Source of the DNA: Caldifarciminota bacterium
Lineage (GTDB): Bacteria > Hydrothermota > UBA3073
NCBI GenBank assembly: GCA_030606335.1
Contig: JAUWGP010000032.1
Location: 1 to 32,102 of the forward strand
DNA length: 32,102 bases
Reading direction: 5' to 3'
This document shows, piece after piece, positions 1 through 7,617 of the stretch (position 1 is its first letter; every line of letters starts with the position of its first letter). A program made the translations under genes and the position numbers. The notes under the pieces are model-generated. The model saw only the letters and a program-made list of their open reading frames with translations, ran no database searches and was not told the origin of the DNA.

Positions 1-212
1 AGATACTTAATTCCACCCCGTACGCTATCGCTACAGGACAGGCACCCGATGAAATAGATACTCATTTCACGGGGCAAGCGGGATAAATAGGGCGTCCCAG
101 TGAAATAGATACTTAATTCCACCCCGTACGCTATCGCTACAGGACAGGCACCCGATGAAATAGATACTCATTTCACGGGGCAAGCGGGATAAATAGGGCG
201 TCCCAGTGAAAT
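1..212. repeat. 106-bp unit in two direct tandem copies
   Basis: Positions 1-106 and 107-212 appear identical by eye. The unit contains GAAATAGATACT twice and ends in GTGAAAT. After the second copy, positions 207-229 can fold: GTGAAA pairs with TTTCAC and TGC with GCA around a TTC loop. No credible ORF is present. The first copy begins at the window edge, so more copies may lie outside. Confidence 0.9.
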
Positions 213-619
213 ATGCTTCGCATTTCACGGGATAAATAGGACATAGAGCGAGAAACGGGGAAACGGAGAAACAGGGAATTGAAACATTACGAATTACTAA
301 TTTCCAAGGTCTATATAAACATTATAGTTGATTAGTTAATTAGTTGAATAGTTGATTACGAAATAGCTCAAAAGTTTGCATTTTACCACGATGTAATAAA
401 GAGAAACATTACACCATAATGTAATATAAAAAACCTGATTACACCCCGTTAGATAGTTTACACATCTCACAGGGCAAGCATGGCAAGCATGGCAAGCCCA
501 GTACGCTACACTACAGGATAGGTAGGATAAACAAATAACTGATAACCAATAACAAATAACTAATAACCAATGACAAATAACTCAATTACTTAATAACTTA
601 TTTTCTGGGGGGAATTAAT
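213..619. repeat. Gene-free stretch of low-complexity and dispersed repeats
   Basis: No supported gene lies here. From about 240 to 420 there are short AT-rich word repeats. Positions 420-530 hold another relative of the CCCCGTTAGAT / CACAGGGCAAGC type of intergenic repeat, including GGCAAGCATGGCAAGCATGGCAAG. Positions 530-600 repeat the word ATAACYAATRACAAATAACT several times. A strong GGGGGG ribosome-binding site at 607-612 closes the stretch in front of the gene at 620. I could not pick out a convincing promoter. Confidence 0.7.
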
Positions 620-1552
620 ATGTCAATAAACAAGAGTTATATATATGGTCCTGTTCCATCGAGGAGGCTTGGGTTTTCCCTGGGATTAGACCTCGTACCG
701 TATAAAACCTGTTCCTATGACTGTATATACTGTCAGTTGGGTAAAACCACTAACAAAACTGTAGAAAGGAAGGAATATGTGAATAAGGATATTATACTTT
801 CACAGCTTGATGAAGTACTCAAGTGCGACGAACAGATTGATTACATCACATTCTCTGGTTCTGGAGAACCAACACTAAATTCATCTATCGGGGATTTAAT
901 AAAAGAGATTAAAAAGATGACACAGATAAAGGTTGCAGTACTTACCAACGGTTCTTTACTAAGTGATGGAAAGATAAGATATGAACTAAATCCTGCAGAC
1001 CTTGTTGTCCCTTCCCTTGATGCTGCATTACAAACGACCTTTGAGAGGATTAATCGTTCTGATTCCTCTATTGAATTTGACAGGATGGTAAATGGATTGC
1101 TAAAATTCAGAGAAGAGTTCAAGGGATTAATCTGGCTTGAGGTGATGCTTATTAAGGGAATAAACGATACCATCAAAGAGATAGGTCTCTTCAAATCAAT
1201 TATATCCAAGATAGTACCTGATAAAATTCACTTGAATACTGTAGTACGCCCACCAACTGAAAAGTATTGTCAACCAGTACCAGAAGATGAATTGACAAGG
1301 TTTAAGAGCTTTTTCGGTAAGAACTGTGAGATTATTACAGAATCCAGGATAAGTTCAAAGAGACGTAAACGAAAAGATCTTGGAAATAAGATACTTGGAC
1401 TCATAGGAAGACGTCCCTGCACCCTTTTGGATATTTCTACATCTTTAAGCGTCCATCCAAACGAGGTAATAAAATACCTGGATATACTTCAAAAAGATAA
1501 TAAGATAATATATGTTGAATTCGGGGAAAAAGGATATTATAAACCAGTGTAG
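620..1552 (+). CDS. Radical SAM protein, COG0731 (wyosine-synthase-like) family
   Basis: Predicted 310-residue radical SAM enzyme. The [4Fe-4S] motif CX3CX2C is at Cys31, Cys35 and Cys38 (CSYDCIYC), preceded by the family signature VPSRRLGFSLG (residues 12-22). A GSGEPTL motif near residue 80 is the usual SAM-binding 'GGE' element. The last ~60 residues (GNKILGLIGRRPCTL onward) look like a winged-helix module, seen in bacterial members. Archaeal and eukaryotic relatives make the tricyclic base of wyosine in tRNA-Phe, but the bacterial members are uncharacterised, so no substrate is assigned. The ATG at 620 follows a GGGGGG ribosome-binding site at 607-612. The 3' end overlaps the next gene by 41 nt, suggesting co-transcription. 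Confidence 0.9.
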   Translation: MSINKSYIYGPVPSRRLGFSLGLDLVPYKTCSYDCIYCQLGKTTNKTVERKEYVNKDIILSQLDEVLKCDEQIDYITFSGSGEPTLNSSIGDLIKEIKKMTQIKVAVLTNGSLLSDGKIRYELNPADLVVPSLDAALQTTFERINRSDSSIEFDRMVNGLLKFREEFKGLIWLEVMLIKGINDTIKEIGLFKSIISKIVPDKIHLNTVVRPPTEKYCQPVPEDELTRFKSFFGKNCEIITESRISSKRRKRKDLGNKILGLIGRRPCTLLDISTSLSVHPNEVIKYLDILQKDNKIIYVEFGEKGYYKPV

Positions 1553-1949
1553 AACATATATACTTTTTATATACCTTGATACAGATGGCAACATTGTTAT
1601 TGGTCAACTTGGAAGTTACCATTTTTATAAAGGCAGCTATACATATGTGGGTTCTAGTAAGAAAAATATAAACAAAAGGATAGAAAGACACCTGAAAAAG
1701 GAGAAGAAATTTTTCTGGCATATAGATTATTTTCTACAACGCGCAGAGGTAAAAGATATATGGGTGGGCGAGAAAGAAGAAAGTGAGGTTGCAAGGATTT
1801 TAGTGACTGAACTAGAGATTCCTGTATATGGTTTTGGTTCGACAGATAAGGTGAGAGATAAATCCCATCTTTTCTTTGGTAACCCATCGAAGAAGTTAAT
1901 AAAAGAGATGGGGTTTACAAGATTTGTTGTATGCGAGAATAACCAATAA
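1512..1949 (+). CDS. GIY-YIG nuclease-type protein (DUF123)
   Basis: 145-residue protein of the DUF123 branch of the GIY-YIG superfamily. The TYILFIYL strand (residues 15-22) stands for the GIY position and YTYVGSS (about 42-48) for the YIG position. These are followed by a basic helix with RIERHLKKEKK, then FFWHIDYFL and the C-terminal GFGSTD...SHLFF segment typical of this family. The nuclease role of DUF123 proteins is inferred from fold, not shown. The start is uncertain: ATG at 1512 or TTG at 1515, both inside the end of the radical SAM gene, with no clear ribosome-binding site, so coupled translation is likely. The stop at 1947-1949 abuts a triple repeat. Confidence 0.85.
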   Translation: MLNSGKKDIINQCRTYILFIYLDTDGNIVIGQLGSYHFYKGSYTYVGSSKKNINKRIERHLKKEKKFFWHIDYFLQRAEVKDIWVGEKEESEVARILVTELEIPVYGFGSTDKVRDKSHLFFGNPSKKLIKEMGFTRFVVCENNQ

Positions 1950-2059
1950 GATTGCTTCGCTAACACTCGCAATGACAGATCGTGGGATAAAGATTGCTTC
2001 GCTAACACTCGCAATGACAGATCGTGGGATGAGATTGCTTCGCTAACACTCGCAATGAC
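1950..2059. repeat. Three tandem copies of a GATTGCTTCGC...GCAATGAC repeat
   Basis: A 27-nt core (GATTGCTTCGC to CGCAATGAC) occurs at 1950-1976, 1992-2018 and 2033-2059, with periods of 42 and 41 nt and a spacer reading AGATCGTGGGAT. The ends are complementary (ATTGC / GCAAT), so each copy can form a small hairpin. It is related to the larger composite repeats near 11053-11167 and 26427-26490. Such ATTGCGAGC/GAAGCAATC-type intergenic repeats are seen in many bacteria. The array begins directly at the stop codon of the upstream gene. Confidence 0.9.
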
Positions 2060-2190
2060 AACTTTTTGGAGTACCCCGTAGAGTATTCCTCAACAGGATA
2101 AACGTGGTCATTGCACTCCATATTTTACCGTACTCAATAATACAGTGCCAGCGTTTACGCTGTTATTATAAAATATTAGTATTATTATCT

Positions 2191-3321
2191 ATGTTAATTA
2201 TATTTCAAATATTAATTCTCACTTGTTTAATTTGTTTGTTATTAAATTTAGTATACAATTTAAAGACAATGGAAAAACCTGCAAATTTTAAGATTGAAGA
2301 TAGAGATTATCCTCTAATCTCTGTATTAGTTCCGGCTAGAAATGAAGAGAGCAAGATAAAAGATTGTATTTTATCCCTTCTTAAACAGAATTATCCGAAT
2401 CTGGAAATTATTGTACTAGATGATAACTCAAAAGATAAAACATATGAGATAGTAAAAGAGATTTCAAAGGCTAATAAAAAATTAAAAGTTTTAAAAGGAA
2501 AGGTACTTCCTGAGCACTGGACAGGTAAGAATTGGGCGTGTTACCAGCTTTTTCAGGCATCCAAAGGAGAATGGCTTGCTTTTACTGATGCAGATACAAT
2601 TCATAAATCAAATTCCATTTCTTCAGCTCATAGAGTAGCCACAAAAAATGATTCTCAGTTTGTTACATATATACCGGGTTTGATTACGAAAAAACTGTCA
2701 GAAGGATTAATTTTGCCAATCATGCACTTTTCCTTTCTGTGTTTGTTTCCATTAGGATTAATAAACAGGTCAAAAGACCCAAGAATATCCCTGGGAATAG
2801 GTCCCTTTATGTTTTTTAAAAAAGATTTTTATTATAAAATTGGTGGTCATAAATACATTAAGAATGAGATTGTGGATGATATTATATTAGCCAGGAATGT
2901 TAAAAAGAGTATGGGAAAAATTTCAATTGTAGATGGTTCTGATACTTTAGAGGTTAGATTTTATAGAGGATTTAAAGAGATATGGAAAGGTTTTTCAAAA
3001 AATGCATATGGTGTGTTTGAAAATTCCCCCTTTATAGTTTTAATCACTATTACAGTAAATTACTTTCTATTTATATATCCGTATTTATTATTTATAAATT
3101 CATTGAATACGAAAAATTTTATTTCTATATCAGCCTTCCAGGTGACGATTATTTCAGTAATGAAAATCTTATTAGCCATAAGATTTAATACAAGCATATT
3201 TTTAGGGCTATTACATCCTTTGTCGTGTATAATATTTCTTTTAATTCTTATAAATTCGTTTAGACTCTGGGTAGTAGAAAAAGGAGTAGTTTGGAAGGAT
3301 AGATATTACTCTATAGAATAA
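2191..3321 (+). CDS. Membrane-bound glycosyltransferase, family 2
   Basis: Predicted inner-membrane GT2 enzyme, 376 residues from ATG 2191. An N-terminal hydrophobic segment is followed by the GT-A domain: PLISVLVPARNEE, then EIIVLDDNSKD (nucleotide binding) and LAFTDADT (the metal-binding DXD). The acceptor-side DDI (VDDIILAR) comes next, and the C-terminus has several membrane helices. The PEHWTGKNWAC motif and the C-terminal GVVWKDRYY motif resemble the branch containing CrtQ- and HpnB-like carotenoid or terpenoid glycosyltransferases, so a lipid acceptor is possible but unproven. The frame stays open to a GTG at 2104 with an AGGA box, but that would translate the repeat-derived spacer, so I prefer 2191 although it lacks a good ribosome-binding site. 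Confidence 0.85.
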   Translation: MLIIFQILILTCLICLLLNLVYNLKTMEKPANFKIEDRDYPLISVLVPARNEESKIKDCILSLLKQNYPNLEIIVLDDNSKDKTYEIVKEISKANKKLKVLKGKVLPEHWTGKNWACYQLFQASKGEWLAFTDADTIHKSNSISSAHRVATKNDSQFVTYIPGLITKKLSEGLILPIMHFSFLCLFPLGLINRSKDPRISLGIGPFMFFKKDFYYKIGGHKYIKNEIVDDIILARNVKKSMGKISIVDGSDTLEVRFYRGFKEIWKGFSKNAYGVFENSPFIVLITITVNYFLFIYPYLLFINSLNTKNFISISAFQVTIISVMKILLAIRFNTSIFLGLLHPLSCIIFLLILINSFRLWVVEKGVVWKDRYYSIE

Positions 3322-3374
3322 TAATTAATAATTTAGTGTTGGATCTTTTATAATTACATAAAAATTATTATTCT
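3315..3374. terminator. Possible two-way terminator between convergent genes
   Basis: A perfect 12-bp inverted repeat, AGAATAATAATT at 3315-3326 and AATTATTATTCT at 3363-3374, spans the gap between the convergent glycosyltransferase and degV genes and overlaps both stop codons. The stem is almost pure A/T with a 36-nt loop, so it would be weak. It is listed because convergent genes often share such a structure. Confidence 0.3.
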
Positions 3375-4219
3375 GGTAAGAGATGATACGCTATATCCCA
3401 TGCCTTAGGTCCTATATGCGTTCCTGTTACAACACTCATTCTTAACCTGAGTAGTTCTACTATATCAAATTCATCTCTCAACCTCTCTTCTGCCTTATCA
3501 GCCCATTCATCGTTTAATGCATCCTCGATTATCGCAAAAACCTTTTTTCTTCCTGTATCTTCAATATCTGTTTTTATTTTATCAATTATCCAGTTTAATC
3601 CCTGAGCATGTGTTCTAACCTTGCATATTGGGTTAGTTTCACCATCTCTTGTAGTTAGAACTGGTTTTACTGAAAGCAATCCTCCTATAAATGCCTGTGC
3701 TTTTCCAATTCTCCCTCCTTTTGCCAGATATTTAAGTGTATCGAATACCGCAAAAATATCTATATATTTTTCCTCACTCTTTACGCCATCTATGATCTCT
3801 TGCATTCCTTCTCCCTGGTCTCTTCTCTTTACCGCATCCATTGCAAGTAGAGTTTGCTTACCAAGCACAGTTAGTGAATCATATATATAAATCTTATCCT
3901 TACCGAATCTTTCACTAACTTTTTTGGCGTTACCGTATCCCTTACTCAACTTATTTGATATCGTGAAATGGATTATACTATCGTGGGTTTTAAGAACCTC
4001 TTCATATATTTTTGCAAAGTCCTCAGTTGATGGCTGAGAGGTTGTTGGTAACTCATCTTTAGTCATGATATTTTGATAGTAATCAATATAATCGAAGCCA
4101 AAATCCTCTTTATATGACAGACCACTATATATTACATAATATGGTACTAATATTATACCATACTTATCTGCCATATCTTTAGTCAAACTTCCTGTACTAT
4201 CACTAAGAACTGCGATCAT
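3368..4219 (-). CDS. DegV family fatty-acid-binding protein (FakB-like)
   Basis: 283 residues, the usual DegV length. The family landmarks are present in order: SDSTGSL at the N-terminus, TSQPS around residue 60, HFTISNKLSKGYGNA in the first lobe, LKYLAKGGRIGKA in the middle, and GTHIGPKAW near the end. DegV/FakB proteins bind a single long-chain fatty acid and, where a FakA kinase exists, present it for phosphorylation into phospholipid synthesis. No FakA is in this window. The ATG at 4219 is preceded by AGGAGAGG at good spacing. It lies 209 nt downstream of mreC on the same strand, separated by repeat-like sequence, so it may be transcribed separately. Confidence 0.93.
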   Translation of the reverse strand: MIAVLSDSTGSLTKDMADKYGIILVPYYVIYSGLSYKEDFGFDYIDYYQNIMTKDELPTTSQPSTEDFAKIYEEVLKTHDSIIHFTISNKLSKGYGNAKKVSERFGKDKIYIYDSLTVLGKQTLLAMDAVKRRDQGEGMQEIIDGVKSEEKYIDIFAVFDTLKYLAKGGRIGKAQAFIGGLLSVKPVLTTRDGETNPICKVRTHAQGLNWIIDKIKTDIEDTGRKKVFAIIEDALNDEWADKAEERLRDEFDIVELLRLRMSVVTGTHIGPKAWDIAYHLLPE

Positions 4220-4428
4220 ATACCTCTCCTTTTTAATGTACCTTTCATAAGATGCGTAATTCTTTACATTTCTCGTTTAGCGTTGTCGATGCTCGTATCG
4301 ATGCTAGATTTTTCGATTCTTGAAGCTCGTTATGTTTTTCCAGTTTCAAGCTTCCTGCTTCCAGTTTCGTTACGAGTTTCGCTACCGATAACCCAATTTC
4401 GATATCCTTAGTTTTGTTAAAACCTATT
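4220..4428. repeat. Repeat-like spacer between mreC and degV
   Basis: This 209-nt spacer is made of short partly repeated words such as TCGTATCGATGC, CAGTTTCAAGCTTCCTGCTTCCAG and CGTTACGAGTTTCGC. A 63-codon reading frame exists, but its translation is just the repeat and it has no ribosome-binding site. No mreD-like gene is present. Confidence 0.6.
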
Positions 4429-5307
4429 TTATTCACTTTTTCTAATATAATCTCTTATCCTGGGTTCTGGAATTATAGGTTCAATTGCTGGTCTTTCTGA
4501 TTTTATTGGTTTTTCTATCTTTACCCTGAGAGCAGTTGGGGGTTGTAGAACTTCTTCAGATACTCCTTTTTCTATTATGAATACATATTCGACTACAGAT
4601 GGAACAAATGCACTGACCCTTGCTATATAAAATAGCATATCTTGTGATTTTTTTATATCTTTTATCGTTCCTATAGGTAAACCTTTTGGGAAAATCCCAC
4701 CAAGACCAGAGGTAATTATAGTGTCACCGGAATTTATTGATGAGCTTAGAGGGACATTATAAAGGTAGAGTCCGTTTTTCTGACGTAGTATACCAACAGC
4801 ACTTGTACGGGAGTCCATAGCAGATGCTGTAAAACCCTGTTCATTAAGTGTTTCAATTTCAGAAATATCTTTATCTCCACCTGTTACTACACCCAGGAGA
4901 CCCCTAGCAGTTATACAAACCATTCCTTTTTTAATGCCATCATTATAGCCTTTATTTATAAGAATAATGCCCTCGTTTGGATATGGGGAAATACTTATTA
5001 CCTCAGCAGCTATAACATCATTAGATGAGTTGTTTTTGAAAGAAAGAAGCTCTTTAAGTTTTACAATTTCTACCTTGTACGATTTGAGTAATTCTTTCTC
5101 TATTGTTACCTCTACGAGCTTTTTTCTTAAAGTAATGTTTTTCCTTCTGGCATCTAATATTGATATGGAATAGAATATTGGTCTCTGTAAAAGTGACATT
5201 ATTCTGGCTGAAGCAAGTTGAAATCTTTCACCGGATGTTGTACTACCCCATAGTATTAAGAGTATCGATATAAATATAAGAATCAAAAATAATCTGTTTG
5301 AACTCAC
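4429..5307 (-). CDS. mreC: Rod shape-determining protein MreC
   Basis: MreC is the periplasmic scaffold of the elongasome, linking the MreB filament system to cell-wall synthases. The 292-residue product has a short cytoplasmic head, one membrane helix (LFLILIFISILLILWG), a coiled-coil stretch rich in K and E (LRKKLVEVTIEKELLKSYKVEIVKLKELL) and the two beta-barrel lobes, with GIKKGMVCITARGLLGVV and ITSGLGGIFPKGLPIGTI as clear family segments. The frame is open up to 5349, but the likely start is GTG at 5307. It lies one base after the mreB stop and is preceded by a strong GGGGAGG at 5316-5322. The C-terminal ~35 residues (after VEYVFIIEKG) are a Pro/Glu/Lys-rich tail. Confidence 0.95.
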   Translation of the reverse strand: MSSNRLFLILIFISILLILWGSTTSGERFQLASARIMSLLQRPIFYSISILDARRKNITLRKKLVEVTIEKELLKSYKVEIVKLKELLSFKNNSSNDVIAAEVISISPYPNEGIILINKGYNDGIKKGMVCITARGLLGVVTGGDKDISEIETLNEQGFTASAMDSRTSAVGILRQKNGLYLYNVPLSSSINSGDTIITSGLGGIFPKGLPIGTIKDIKKSQDMLFYIARVSAFVPSVVEYVFIIEKGVSEEVLQPPTALRVKIEKPIKSERPAIEPIIPEPRIRDYIRKSE

Positions 5308-5308
5308 T

Positions 5309-6328
5309 TTACTTTCCTCCCCTTGAAAGTATTTTGTAGTAGTGTTCAAAGTTATCTAATATCTTACCTGTGCCTATAACTACACACTCTACTGGACTCT
5401 CGGCAAGTTTTACTGGAAGACCTGTCTCTTTTGAAACGAGTTCTGAAAGACCTCGAAGTAAGGCACCCCCTCCTGTCATTATAATCCCCGATTCTACAAT
5501 ATCTGATGCAAGCTCTGGTGGTGTTTTTTCTAATGCATCTCTAACAGATGCGATTATTCTGCTCAATGGTTCCTGTAGTGCAGACCTTACCTCCTCAGCA
5601 TTTACCTTAACAATTCTTGGTAATCCTGCAACCAGGTCTATTCCCTTAACCTGCGTTTCATCGTCTGCAGAGGTTGGAAGTGCAGAACCTATGGTTATTT
5701 TTACCTCTTCGGCAGTTGTCTCTCCTATAAGCAGATTGTACCTTTTCTTTAAATATTGCACAACAGCATCGTTCATTTCGTCACCTGCTACCCTTACAGA
5801 GACTTGAGTTACGATATCCGATAAGGCGATAACTGCTATTTCAGTTGTACCCCCACCAACATCTATAATCATATTTCCAGAGGGAGCTTCAATAGGCAAG
5901 GCAACACCGATTGCTGCAGCAAGTGGTTCAGGAACAAGATAAACCTCTCTGGCGCCAGCATGTTCTAAAGAATCTCTAACTGCACGGCGCTCTACAGCTG
6001 TTATACCTGAAGGGACTGATACAACAACCCTTGGTCTAATAAGGAGTCTTCTTGCTTGAACCTTTGATAACAGCACTCTTAATAATTCTTCAACCATCTC
6101 GAAATCAGCAATAACACCATCTTTCATAGGTCTTACAGCATTTATGCTGTCTGGTGTTCTACCAAGCATTCTTTTTGCCTCGAGACCAATTGCTATTGAT
6201 TTATTTGTGGATACATCGATTGCTACAACTGTTGGCTCGTTTAAAACAATTCCTTTTCCTTTAACATATATCAAGGTTGTTGCCGTACCCAGGTCTATAC
6301 CAATATCATTACTCACGAGCCATCTCAT
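5309..6328 (-). CDS. mreB: Rod shape-determining protein MreB (bacterial actin)
   Basis: Actin-family ATPase that forms membrane-associated filaments directing lateral wall growth. Visible motifs are phosphate-1 (GIDLGTATTLIYVKGKG), phosphate-2 (IIDVGGGTTEIAVI) and the adenosine motif (GIIMTGGGALLRGL). The hydrophobic/basic N-terminus MRWLVSND may help membrane binding. The frame extends upstream to 6349, but those codons read through a run of seven G (6333-6339), which is the ribosome-binding site for ATG 6328, giving 339 residues. It lies 58 nt below the PHP gene and one base above mreC, so it belongs to the rseC-mutL-PHP-mreB-mreC run. Confidence 0.97.
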   Translation of the reverse strand: MRWLVSNDIGIDLGTATTLIYVKGKGIVLNEPTVVAIDVSTNKSIAIGLEAKRMLGRTPDSINAVRPMKDGVIADFEMVEELLRVLLSKVQARRLLIRPRVVVSVPSGITAVERRAVRDSLEHAGAREVYLVPEPLAAAIGVALPIEAPSGNMIIDVGGGTTEIAVIALSDIVTQVSVRVAGDEMNDAVVQYLKKRYNLLIGETTAEEVKITIGSALPTSADDETQVKGIDLVAGLPRIVKVNAEEVRSALQEPLSRIIASVRDALEKTPPELASDIVESGIIMTGGGALLRGLSELVSKETGLPVKLAESPVECVVIGTGKILDNFEHYYKILSRGGK

Positions 6329-6386
6329 ATGTCCCCCCCAAAAAAGCATTATAATAAATTAATAATCAAAAATTAAAATATAAATT

Positions 6387-7616
6387 TTAAAATAGTGATA
6401 ATTGCTTCTCTTCATCTATTTCTTCTTCTAAAATCTTTACCTCGCCATATACTCCATCGTATCCTGGTAAGACTGTGACCTTACCATCTCTAACTCTGAT
6501 TATTGCTTCAGCAAGTTTTTCTCCCACAAGAGAATCAAGTTCCTCATATTGAGCATCAATCAGACAGGAAAATTCATTACCAAATTTGTTAATAAGCTTA
6601 CGATATTCTCTTTCTACAGTCAATGTTTCAGTGCCAACAGAAAGTACCTTGCTTATTATCTCTCTCAACGGAACTAAATGCTTGAATGGAATTGCGTTTT
6701 CAGGTATTTGATTCTCTTTTCTATCAGATAACTGATATATACGATGAAGCACTCCTATAGTAATCTTTCTACCACACTTTGGACATATGTTATTGTGGTT
6801 TATTGCCTCGTCAGGTGCTATCCTTACATTACACTTTCTGTGTCCATCATAGTGGTATTTGCCCTCCTCAGGAAAAAATTCTATAGTATAGGGTAATCGC
6901 TTTTTATCTTTATTCTTCAGAGTATCCATAATTTCGAAATAGTCTATATTACAATCGAAGCAATTTGCCTCCCTTCCAAGGTTGTGCGGTGAATGTGCAT
7001 CAGAGTTTGATATTAGTGTAAATCTGTCAAGCTTTGAATTACGCCAGTTCATCTGAGGGTCTGATGAGAGACCTGTTTCAAGAGCGAATATTTCATCTGT
7101 ATAGTCTTCGAAGCATTCTTCGATACTATCGAAGCCCGAAAAGGCACCAAAGAGTGAGAAATGTGGAGTCCATATATGTGCAGGCACAATAAAGGCATCT
7201 TTCGATACCTGACGTATTATATCAACCATATCCCTTGAATCGAGGGAAAGAATCGGTCTGCCATTTGATTCAAGTTTCCCGTATTTATAAAGCGCTTCTG
7301 ATACCCTATCTGCATCATCAAACGATGGTACAAAGACTATATTGTGTATTTTTCTAAACTTACCCTTTTTTGCATACATATTACAAACTTCAACTTCAAG
7401 AATAAAATATAAACCATTATAAGGGAAAAGTCCATTTTGATTTTGGGTGAGTTCAGATTTGAGATGCTCTCTCCATAGCGTATGTGTAAAGTCACTGGTA
7501 GCGACAAGAGTTAACCCTTTATCTTTTGCTGCTTCTGCAATATTTGGCAGTATCATCTCTTTTGAGGTTGCCCTTGAATACTTAGAATGTATATGTAGAT
7601 CTGCGTAAAATCTCAT
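6387..7616 (-). CDS. PHP-family phosphoesterase with zinc ribbon (COG1379 type)
   Basis: 409-residue protein with a complete PHP metal site: DLHIHSKYS (His8, His10), ATSDFTH, EVEV, VPAHIWTPHFS, ALETGLSSDP and SNSDAHSP. After the PHP domain there is a zinc-ribbon-like stretch (HRKC ... CPKCG) and then a helix-hairpin-helix-like tail (LAEAIIRVRDGKVTVLPGYDG). PHP domains cleave phosphoesters with a trinuclear metal centre. COG1379 members are uncharacterised and often labelled DNA-repair or helicase-related by association. The last five residues, QLSLF, match a beta sliding-clamp-binding motif. Start ATG 7616 is one base after the mutL stop and follows GGGAGA; seven or eight extra upstream codons would be needed for the longer frame. 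The link to mutL supports a DNA-repair role. Confidence 0.88.
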   Translation of the reverse strand: MRFYADLHIHSKYSRATSKEMILPNIAEAAKDKGLTLVATSDFTHTLWREHLKSELTQNQNGLFPYNGLYFILEVEVCNMYAKKGKFRKIHNIVFVPSFDDADRVSEALYKYGKLESNGRPILSLDSRDMVDIIRQVSKDAFIVPAHIWTPHFSLFGAFSGFDSIEECFEDYTDEIFALETGLSSDPQMNWRNSKLDRFTLISNSDAHSPHNLGREANCFDCNIDYFEIMDTLKNKDKKRLPYTIEFFPEEGKYHYDGHRKCNVRIAPDEAINHNNICPKCGRKITIGVLHRIYQLSDRKENQIPENAIPFKHLVPLREIISKVLSVGTETLTVEREYRKLINKFGNEFSCLIDAQYEELDSLVGEKLAEAIIRVRDGKVTVLPGYDGVYGEVKILEEEIDEEKQLSLF

Positions 7617-7617
7617 A

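Noticed and set aside
1-240. CRISPR-like array in the repeated left end
   Set aside because: Only two long contiguous units with no unique spacers and no cas genes; it is a tandem duplication.
1950-2059. CRISPR array formed by three 27-nt repeats
   Set aside because: The 14-15 nt 'spacers' are themselves nearly identical, too short, and no cas gene is nearby.
2104-2190. GTG start for the glycosyltransferase, adding 29 residues
   Set aside because: It has an AGGA box but would translate the repeat-derived spacer, and the family normally begins with the membrane helix at 2191. Kept only as an alternative.
4245-4436. 63-codon reading frame on the - strand between mreC and degV
   Set aside because: Its product is the translation of short repeated words, it overlaps the mreC 3' end, has no ribosome-binding site and resembles no family.
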